This document shows, piece by piece, positions 1 through 5,569 of a stretch of DNA of 8,257 bases. A program made the position numbers and the translations under genes. Origin of the DNA: JAZKFT01 sp043760535. Lineage in GTDB: Bacteria; Bacteroidota; Bacteroidia; Chitinophagales; Chitinophagaceae. The notes below the pieces were generated by a model. It was not told the DNA's origin, did no database searches, and saw only the letters and a program-made list of their open reading frames with translations. The stretch lies in the NCBI GenBank assembly GCA_043760535.1, contig JAYUOV010000300.1, forward strand, positions 1 to 8,257, read 5' to 3'. How positions within the stretch are numbered: the stretch's first letter is position 1; the number at the start of each line of letters is the position of its first letter.

Positions 1-77
1 TGACGCATTTGATCTGACTTGTTTAATTTCTCATCTTGCATCGTGCAAAGGTGATGCCGTAGTATTGATATTCAAAT
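1..77. other. Unassigned left edge
   Basis: No complete gene is visible here. The frame of the downstream fragment has stops at 15, 24, 60 and 66, so that protein does not extend left in frame. A different frame is open from base 2 to about 172, with no recognisable product. It may be the decayed or frameshifted upstream part of the neighbouring restriction-type gene, or the end of something outside the window. Confidence 0.4.
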
Positions 78-527
78 ATGGGGTTGGTAAAACGGATACA
101 TATCAACTACGAAACCGTTCCGCCGGCAAAAGAAGTAATTGTACTAATAGACCGTGTGCCAAAACAGTCCATTGAAAAAGGCATGGCCACAAAAGAGATG
201 GACATCATTAATTACAGGGTAGAGAAAATGCGTTTCCCTAAAAAAGACCAGAAGGATTCCATCATTTATAATGCACAAATAACCATCGATAATATTCCTG
301 CCAAAGCCTACGAATATGTAGTTAATGGCAAAACTGCCATTGAATGGATAATGGAACGCTATGCCATAACCACACACAAAGAAAGCGGCATCAAAAACGA
401 CCCAAACGATTGGGCTACCGAAATAGGCAATCCAAAATACATCCAGGAATTACTGTTGAGCATCATTAACGTAAGTGTGCAAACGGTGGATATAGTGGCG
501 GACTTGCCAAAGATTATGTTTGAGTAA
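78..527 (+). pseudogene. C-terminal remnant of a type ISP-like restriction helicase/methylase
   Basis: This 149-residue reading frame resembles only the extreme C-terminus of large single-chain restriction-modification proteins (type ISP / DEAD-box helicase-methylase fusions), whose full proteins usually exceed 1000 residues. The recognisable stretch is the conserved tail. It has HINYE near residues 8-12, then RVEKMRFPKK at 47-56, SIIYN at 61-65, a VVNGKTAIEWIMERY-like block at 82-95, and a GIKNDPNDW motif at 104-112 leading into GNPKY. None of the helicase or methyltransferase motifs are present, and stops lie just upstream in frame, so it cannot restrict or methylate DNA by itself. In intact relatives the C-terminal region is involved in target recognition. 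The fragment is probably the relic of a deleted system; a short separately translated domain cannot be excluded. The recognition is from remembered family sequences, not a search. Confidence 0.7.
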
Positions 528-584
528 TAAGGCCTGATGCATTAGCCATTCGCTTAAAATTATTGACCATTGTAATTTATCCAT

Positions 585-621
585 CCTTGTAAATCCCAAA
601 TGCCATTTGACATTTACAAGG
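585..621. repeat. 37-bp palindrome, copy 1 (upstream of DUF4143 ATPase)
   Basis: This is a near-perfect dyad centred on base 603. The outer arms CCTTGTAAAT and ATTTACAAGG pair fully, the two positions at 595-596 do not, and the inner CAAATGCCATTTG is palindromic again, so 16 of 18 pairs match. A second copy with the same centre lies at 1826-1862 and matches at 32 of 37 positions. Copy 1 ends 20 bases before the preferred ATG of the ATPase. An in-frame ATG at 600 sits at its symmetry centre. It could be an operator, an mRNA hairpin masking the start, or one end of a mobile cassette. Confidence 0.85.
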
Positions 622-641
622 TTGCTGCGTACATTAGCAGC

Positions 642-1811
642 ATGATAGAAAGAGCATTGCAACCGGCTATTGAAAAGTTTTTAAAAACATTTCCGGCAGT
701 GGTAATATTGGGGCCGAGGCAGGTTGGCAAAACTACTTTGGTAAAATTAATTGCCAAAAAGGGCAAGAAAAAAACCATCTATCTAGATCTGGAAAAGCAC
801 AGCGATGCCGAAATACTGCACAATAATGCCGAGGAATACTTACTGTCTTATGTAAACGATTGTGTGCTGATAGATGAGGTACAAAGGATGCCAAAATTGT
901 TTCCGTTATTACGGGCTATGATAGATGAAAAACGGGTAGCCAACCGCTATATTATTACCGGTTCCGCTTCTCCCGATTTGCTAAAGGGAGCATCCGAAAG
1001 CCTGGCAGGCAGGGTCATGTATTTTTATTTGCATCCGATTGGCCTGCACGAATTGCCGCCCAATATCAGCATGGAAAAGCACTGGTTCAGGGGTGGGTTT
1101 CCGCAGGCATTAACCATGAGCAATGCAGCCCTATTACATGGCTGGCTCGATTCGTTTATTACCACCTATATAGAAAAGGATTTGCCCTTTTTATTCGATG
1201 TAAAGTTTTCGGTGGTTACCATGCGTAAAATGTGGAGCATGCTTGCCCACTTACAGGGTAGTGCTTTAAATGCAGATAAACTGGGTGCTTCGCTAGATAT
1301 AACCGGCACCACTGTAAAAAGGTATTTAGATTATCTGGAGGCTGCATTTATTATTACACGCCTGCAGCCCTATTTTGTAAACATTGGCAAGCGGCTGGTA
1401 AAAACGCCTAAAGTGTTTATAAACGATAGTGGCATCCTTCATTTTTTATTGCGGGTAAACAGTACTAAAGAATTGTCGCACCATCCGGGTGTGGGTGCCT
1501 CTTGGGAGGGGTACGTAATTAGCCAGGTTTTGTATGCTAAAGATAACCGGCTAGATATGTATTATTACCGTACCCAATCCGGGGCAGAATGCGATTTGGT
1601 GCTGGTACGTGGCCATATAGTTACAGCCTGTATCGAAATAAAATTTAGTAAAGCACCTGTGGTAGCAAAGGGTTATTACCAATCCATTGCCGATTTAGAA
1701 AGTAAAAGAAACTTTGTGGTTTGCCCTGCCAATATTGATTATGTTACCAAAGAAGGCATCCGTGTAATAGGTCTTGAAATGTTTATAAAAAAGTACTTAT
1801 CCAAGCTTTAA
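642..1811 (+). CDS. AAA ATPase with DUF4143 (PD-(D/E)XK-like) C-terminal domain
   Basis: This is a 389-residue protein of the widespread ATPase/DUF4143 family, common in Bacteroidota and usually present in many copies; the cellular role is not established. Walker A is GPRQVGKT at residues 24-31, Walker B is CVLIDEVQ at 74-81, and the sensor-like strand YIITGSAS is at 103-110. The middle, about 175-250, carries a winged-helix-like segment (TTVKRYLDYLEAAFII). DUF4143 follows with FINDSGILHFLL (259-270), WEG with Glu289, a YYYRTQSGAECDLVL block with Asp318, and IEIKF with Glu332 and Lys334. That E...D...ExK spacing resembles a PD-(D/E)XK nuclease core and looks intact. The frame is open from an ATG at 600, but those first 14 residues are encoded by the palindrome and family members begin at MIERxLQ-like sequence, so the ATG at 642 is preferred. 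The gene is flanked closely by two copies of the same palindrome, as a self-contained cassette would be. Confidence 0.9.
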   Translation: MIERALQPAIEKFLKTFPAVVILGPRQVGKTTLVKLIAKKGKKKTIYLDLEKHSDAEILHNNAEEYLLSYVNDCVLIDEVQRMPKLFPLLRAMIDEKRVANRYIITGSASPDLLKGASESLAGRVMYFYLHPIGLHELPPNISMEKHWFRGGFPQALTMSNAALLHGWLDSFITTYIEKDLPFLFDVKFSVVTMRKMWSMLAHLQGSALNADKLGASLDITGTTVKRYLDYLEAAFIITRLQPYFVNIGKRLVKTPKVFINDSGILHFLLRVNSTKELSHHPGVGASWEGYVISQVLYAKDNRLDMYYYRTQSGAECDLVLVRGHIVTACIEIKFSKAPVVAKGYYQSIADLESKRNFVVCPANIDYVTKEGIRVIGLEMFIKKYLSKL

Positions 1812-1825
1812 CTAAGAATAACCAA

Positions 1826-1862
1826 CCTTGTTAATGTCAAATGCCGTTTGACATTTACAAGA
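1826..1862. repeat. 37-bp palindrome, copy 2 (downstream of DUF4143 ATPase)
   Basis: This is the second copy of the dyad seen at 585-621, beginning 15 bases after the ATPase stop codon. The symmetry centre is base 1844 and the paired core is 1827-1861, with 15 of 17 pairs matching. The arms TGTCAAA and TTTGACA are intact here, whereas copy 1 has the left one degraded. It could form a strong hairpin between two convergent genes, but no T-run follows on either side, so it is not a classical intrinsic terminator. Sharing one motif at both gene ends suggests element boundaries or paired binding sites. Confidence 0.85.
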
Positions 1863-1955
1863 TAATATTAAAATTATAATATGACGAAACTATCTCAGGA
1901 TATGATTTACAGAGAATAGATAAGTTTTATTAAAATTTAATAAATTTCCTACCAA

Positions 1956-3674
1956 TCAAAATCGCCTTGCCGCCACCACACTATTCTTAAAGCTTTTCTT
2001 CTGCCCCTTCAGGTTAAAAATTTCGGTGTACACTACATAAATACCTATCGGCACTTTTGCCAGTTTATCGTTTAGCCCATCCCATCTAAAACTGCCCTTT
2101 GCTGCACAGGTAGTATTTCTCTGCAGGATGCGTACGGCCCTTCCGGCACCATCGTAAATGGTAATATTGGCCACATAGCCCGGCTCGGGGAAATTGAAAT
2201 TGATCAAGGCAAAATCATCAAATCCATCATTATCCGGACTAAATATTTCGGGGGTAATTTTAATATCGCCTTGTGGTTGCAGGTCGGCACGGTACTGGCT
2301 GTTTTGGTAAGTGGGTGTGCCATATCCAACTGTTGCAGCGGCGCTTGTCCAGTTGTTTCGATCGTTGGTAGGTTTACTAAAATCCGTACGTTCCAGCGAA
2401 ATACCTTCTTCATTATCTATTAGTGCAAAATGCCATTTGGCATCGTATTTCAGCTCATCTATAATAAGGCCGGTATTGTTTAGCAGCACTACATTTCCCT
2501 TATCATCGGGGTAGCTGGGCATGGATGAAATTTCAGTAAAAGCGTCTCCATTTTTTGCCAGATACCCATTTTTTATAATCGTAGCATCTTCGGTAGCTAC
2601 CATGTATTCACCGGGGAATAGCAGGTAATTATCGGCATTCAAATTTCTTAAAGAACCTATAACCCCGCTACTGCTGCGGTTAGCCAATACTATATTTTTA
2701 AGGTCGATGATTTTTGTGCTGCGGTTGTACAATTCCACATAGTCCACGCCATTCGGTTTGGGGTTAAAAAGCAGCTCGTTTACAACCACATCCTGGCTAT
2801 CGGCCTGCGATGCCAAACCCACTTTGCAGCTATTAAAATTAACAAGGGGATTGCCAGCACAATCGCTAAGATTGGCAGCAGTAACTGTGTAAGTTTTATT
2901 TACCAGCAAAGCATTGGTTACCCGTAAACTAACCCTGTTAAAAACGGGTGCCACTGCTACAGCAGCAGCCACAATACCTATACCGTCGCTAATGCTGTAG
3001 TTTCCTGCTGTAGCGCCTTTCATACTATCCAATGGCTCATCAAACAAAAGGGTAATATTGAAAGCGTCGGAAGCAAAACCACGCAATAATCTTGGGGCTA
3101 CATTGTCTTTATTGGCTCCGTTTACCGAATTTATTTTGCCTGGCGTTCCGCCTTTGGCATCGGTGGAGGCTCTCCAGTTACTACCTCCACTGCAGGGGTT
3201 TTTGGTGTCAACCATTTCCAGTGTCCAGCCGCCATCGCTTTTTACTGCATTCTGGTACCAGCTAATACTGTATTCCACCGCATGAATGGTGCGGCTATTG
3301 GGTGCTCTCAAAAAAATTTGCTCCCCATTATTATCCAGCAATGGGAAAGATGTAACGCTGATGGTATTACCAAAAACTGCAAGACCTGTAACTGCCGATG
3401 CCGTGCAAATAACCACGCAGCTATCTGGCAATAAATTAAATATGGGCATCGGGCCGCTGATGCCACTTGCATCGCCAATCCGCCAGCCGTTAAGGTTAAT
3501 AGTAGCTGTGGTGGTATTGCGAATTTCAATCCATTCGCTATTGGGCAGGCCTATTTGTGGCGTGGGGTCGGCCATTATTTCATCTATTACTATGTCGTAA
3601 CGGTTTTGTGCCATGGCTGGCAAAAAGGAGAATGCAACAATGAATAGCAGTATGTTTTTAAAAAGCAGTTTCAT
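1956..3674 (-). CDS. Secreted protein with two lamin-tail domains and an Ig-like/FlgD-like C-terminus
   Basis: This is a 572-residue exported protein. An upstream ATG at 3713 is in frame, but the ATG at 3674 is chosen because it begins a clean signal peptide: Lys4/Lys7, a hydrophobic stretch at 8-19, and AMA-Q cleavage after about residue 22. Lamin-tail domain 1 covers about 24-185 (IVIDEIMADPTP, SEWIEIRN, LNGW, GGTPGK). An SbsA-like Ig domain covers about 190-287 (APRLLRGF, LLFDEPLD, YTVTAANLSDCAGNPL). Lamin-tail domain 2 covers about 295-458 (VVVNELLFNPKPNGVDYVEL, NNWTSA, YGTPTYQN). The end, about 470-572, has ITPEIFSPDNDGFDD and FRWDGLND...PIGIYVVY, the FlgD-like module frequent at C-termini of Bacteroidota surface proteins and often linked to type IX secretion. 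The protein probably acts outside the cytoplasm in adhesion or matrix binding; no catalytic domain is visible. It faces the DUF4143 ATPase tail to tail. Confidence 0.88.
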   Translation of the reverse strand: MKLLFKNILLFIVAFSFLPAMAQNRYDIVIDEIMADPTPQIGLPNSEWIEIRNTTTATINLNGWRIGDASGISGPMPIFNLLPDSCVVICTASAVTGLAVFGNTISVTSFPLLDNNGEQIFLRAPNSRTIHAVEYSISWYQNAVKSDGGWTLEMVDTKNPCSGGSNWRASTDAKGGTPGKINSVNGANKDNVAPRLLRGFASDAFNITLLFDEPLDSMKGATAGNYSISDGIGIVAAAVAVAPVFNRVSLRVTNALLVNKTYTVTAANLSDCAGNPLVNFNSCKVGLASQADSQDVVVNELLFNPKPNGVDYVELYNRSTKIIDLKNIVLANRSSSGVIGSLRNLNADNYLLFPGEYMVATEDATIIKNGYLAKNGDAFTEISSMPSYPDDKGNVVLLNNTGLIIDELKYDAKWHFALIDNEEGISLERTDFSKPTNDRNNWTSAAATVGYGTPTYQNSQYRADLQPQGDIKITPEIFSPDNDGFDDFALINFNFPEPGYVANITIYDGAGRAVRILQRNTTCAAKGSFRWDGLNDKLAKVPIGIYVVYTEIFNLKGQKKSFKNSVVAARRF

Positions 3675-3775
3675 GGTTTGTTTGTTGATGCCAATGTAGC
3701 AGAATAAAGTCATAATCGGAGTAAATTATTAATCGTTAAAAGCCACTAAATACATCATCAACAATAGTTCAAGTA

Positions 3776-5212
3776 TCAGGTAAACAAGGCATCCATCGTA
3801 AGGCTATTATCTACTAATTGTGTTTTATAAGCATTGTCGGCAATACCGTGTATGGTTATAAAAGTAAGCATCAGGTTTTTTCGGGTGGCGGTCTGCAGTC
3901 TAAATAGCATCAGCCTTTTTTCCAGGCTTTCTGCATATTTTTTATCAATGGTAAAAGGGGTGGTGCTAAATTTTATTTCGCAAATATTAATGCATTGATC
4001 GGATCTGTCTATCAGCAAATCTATTTGTGCTCCCTCACTTTGCCGGCTGCCAGCTTTGTACCAGCTCGACTGCGACGATTGCATACCTGCAATTTGAAGC
4101 CCCTTTTTTATTTGCACAATATGCTTCAGGCAAATACTTTCGAAGGCATAACCGCACCAGCTTGTGTAGGTAGGCGTGGTGCTTTTTGCCAGCCATTGCC
4201 CTTTCTCATTGCCCTTTTCTTTTTGCATAAACCTAAAATAAAACAACGAAAATTCGTCGGTAAGCCTGTACAGGCTGTCTTTTTCTTTTTTGTTAAATGG
4301 CAATGTTTTTTCTGCAAAACCACTTTCTACCAATTCGCTTAATACGACAGATGTGCCACCGCCTGTTTGCAATTTGCTGGCAGCTATTATTTCGCTTCTT
4401 GTAAGCCCGTCGCTTTTTAGTGCCAATGTTTTTGCCACCTGAATGTGCTTACTGTAATTACTAAATAAAGAGGCATACAGGTTTTCGAATTCGCCGGTAA
4501 GCAGCCCGTCTTTGGTAAAGCATAATTGCTCAATATTTTGCTGTACACTCTTACTACGTTCTACGGCATTTAAGTAATGTGGAACGCCGCCAAAAACCAT
4601 ATACAATTGCAGCATTTGGTAATGGCTATACATTATTTTTTTATGGGCCAGGTAAGCTTTTGTTTCCTGCAATGTAAATGGCAGCAGCCGTATCCGTTGC
4701 GTAACCCTGTTGTGCAGGCCGCCCTTATTATTTATTATTTTATCAATAATCCACGAAGCCGCAGAGCCGCAAACGGTTACCAGCAGGTCGTTTCGGGTGC
4801 TGGCAAAGTTGTTCCAAAAATAATCGAAGGCAGATAGAAAGCCGGATTTGTGGTTATCCAGCCATGGCAGTTCATCAAAAAAAAGCACTTTCTTTTTATT
4901 ACCTCTGGCTTTTTCTACGCAAGCCTGTAATTGGGTAAATGCCTGTGGCCAGCCCTTGGGCTTTCGCCAGCTTTTTTCTGCCGGAAACCACTTGTTAAGT
5001 TGCTCCGCAAAGTTGTGTAGCTGGTCGTCTTTGGTGCCCTTTAATTGTCCGCTAAAAAGGAAAATCATATTGGGGGCGTAAAAATGTTTTATCAAAAAAG
5101 TTTTACCCACCCGGCGACGCCCGTACATGGCCAGCAGCTCTGGTGCTGTAGATTTTAAGAGCTTGCCCATAATCTCTATTTCGTCTTCACGGCCGATAAT
5201 AATCGTTTGCAT
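3776..5212 (-). CDS. ATPase_2-family ATPase with DUF234 / PD-(D/E)XK-like C-terminus
   Basis: This is a 478-residue P-loop ATPase of the archaeal-type ATPase_2 family fused to DUF234. It is related in plan but not in sequence to the DUF4143 ATPase at 642-1811. Numbering from the ATG at 5212, the N-terminal IIIGREDE box is at residues 4-11, Walker A GRRRVGKT at 31-38, and Walker B VLFFDELPW at 109-117. The sensor-like VTVCGSAASW is at 145-154, and the FGGVPHYL motif typical of the family is at 207-214. A winged-helix segment follows at about 265-305. The C-terminus has AFES with Glu358, GAQIDLLI with Asp398, and CEIKF with Glu412 and Lys414, matching a nuclease-like E...D...ExK core. The frame extends to a TTG at 5233, but that part is the arm of a stem-loop, and the first ATG, just before IIIGRE, fits the family. 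The substrate and role are unknown. It lies 101 bases upstream of the lamin-tail gene on the same strand, which does not prove co-transcription. Confidence 0.88.
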   Translation of the reverse strand: MQTIIIGREDEIEIMGKLLKSTAPELLAMYGRRRVGKTFLIKHFYAPNMIFLFSGQLKGTKDDQLHNFAEQLNKWFPAEKSWRKPKGWPQAFTQLQACVEKARGNKKKVLFFDELPWLDNHKSGFLSAFDYFWNNFASTRNDLLVTVCGSAASWIIDKIINNKGGLHNRVTQRIRLLPFTLQETKAYLAHKKIMYSHYQMLQLYMVFGGVPHYLNAVERSKSVQQNIEQLCFTKDGLLTGEFENLYASLFSNYSKHIQVAKTLALKSDGLTRSEIIAASKLQTGGGTSVVLSELVESGFAEKTLPFNKKEKDSLYRLTDEFSLFYFRFMQKEKGNEKGQWLAKSTTPTYTSWCGYAFESICLKHIVQIKKGLQIAGMQSSQSSWYKAGSRQSEGAQIDLLIDRSDQCINICEIKFSTTPFTIDKKYAESLEKRLMLFRLQTATRKNLMLTFITIHGIADNAYKTQLVDNSLTMDALFT

Positions 5213-5219
5213 ACATGCA

Positions 5220-5269
5220 TTATTAGCTGCCAAATCTATGGTTTAAAAGTTAGTTTTGGCAGGTAATAA
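5220..5269. repeat. 50-bp stem-loop, copy 1 (gene-proximal)
   Basis: The left arm TTATTAGCTGCCAAA (5220-5234) pairs with TTTGGCAGGTAATAA (5255-5269) at 14 of 15 positions around a 20-base loop. It begins 8 bases upstream of the ATG of the minus-strand ATPase, so it would lie in or just before the start of that mRNA. The outer arm ends carry a TTGGCWGCCAA-like sub-palindrome, degraded in this copy. A transcription-factor operator or a translational hairpin are the simplest readings. Confidence 0.85.
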
Positions 5270-5327
5270 GTACTTTTTGTTTGATAAAATTTTGCAGGAC
5301 TATGGCAACGGCGATACTACAAGTGCA

Positions 5328-5377
5328 TTATTGGCTGCCAAATGTAATAATTAATAGTAGGTTTTGGCAGCCAATAA
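5328..5377. repeat. 50-bp stem-loop, copy 2 (distal, perfect)
   Basis: The arms TTATTGGCTGCCAAA (5328-5342) and TTTGGCAGCCAATAA (5363-5377) pair at all 15 positions around a 20-base loop, the same loop length as copy 1. The two copies start 108 bases apart, and the 20 bases at 5216-5235 and 5324-5343 differ at one position. Each arm contains TTGGC-N-GCCAA, itself a palindrome, so the region offers up to four related half-sites. Loop sequences differ between copies, so the stems are what is conserved. Confidence 0.87.
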
Positions 5378-5484
5378 CGGGTTGTTTATAATACAATGTG
5401 CAATTCTAAATACTTTCCACTCCGTTTATTGCGGTAAAAATTTTATGTGGTAAAAATTAATCGGCAATACTTTTTCCGCACCCT

Positions 5485-5492
5485 TACATTTG
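5485..5492 (+). promoter_or_regulatory. Candidate -7 box for the carB operon
   Basis: TACATTTG fits the Bacteroidota TAnnTTTG -7 consensus exactly and would start a transcript with a leader of roughly 70 bases before the carB ATG at 5570. No convincing TTTG is seen at the expected -33 spacing; the AT-rich GGTAAAAATT direct repeat at 5431-5458 lies just upstream. Plausible but unproven. Confidence 0.4.
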
Positions 5493-5569
5493 CACAATTT
5501 ATCTATCGGCAAGCAATCGAAAACAAGCCGCTGGTAAAGGTCTTTTCCATCTTTTCAAAGTAATAAAAA

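Larger units (their letters stand above)
5213..5569. other. Divergent intergenic region between ATPase and carB
   Basis: About 357 bases separate the divergent ATPase and carB starts. The ATPase-proximal half holds two tandem stem-loops (5220-5269 and 5328-5377). The carB-proximal half is AT-rich and holds a short direct repeat, G(C/T)GGTAAAAATT at 5431-5442 and 5447-5458, and a Bacteroidota-type -7 box at 5485-5492. A 29-codon frame from the ATG at 5302 exists, but its latter part is made of stem-loop sequence and it is not called. No tRNA, riboswitch or T-run terminator was recognised. Confidence 0.6.

Noticed and set aside
585..1862. CRISPR-like array or insertion-sequence inverted repeats
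   Set aside because: There are only two copies about 1.2 kb apart with a gene between, and no transposase is encoded; neither a CRISPR array nor a classical IS fits.
1926..1944. AT-only perfect palindrome between the convergent genes as a terminator
   Set aside because: It has no G or C pairs and no T-run after it on either strand, so a stable terminator hairpin is unlikely; such sequences arise readily in AT-rich spacers.
2428..2442. ATGCCATTTGGCAT resembling the flanking palindrome core
   Set aside because: It lies inside the lamin-tail coding sequence, encodes ordinary residues (AKWH), and lacks the outer arms of the real repeat.
3286..3600. Plus-strand open frame of 104 codons across the lamin-tail gene
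   Set aside because: The opposite strand encodes a coherent signal peptide and lamin-tail domain; this translation has no recognisable features.
3995..4342. Plus-strand open frame of 115 codons across the second ATPase
   Set aside because: It overlaps the conserved DUF234 region on the other strand, and its hydrophobic, Cys-rich translation looks like antisense noise.
5302..5391. 29-codon frame MATAILQVHYW... between the stem-loops
   Set aside because: Much of it is made of the inverted-repeat arms, and there is no homology or start signal to support translation.
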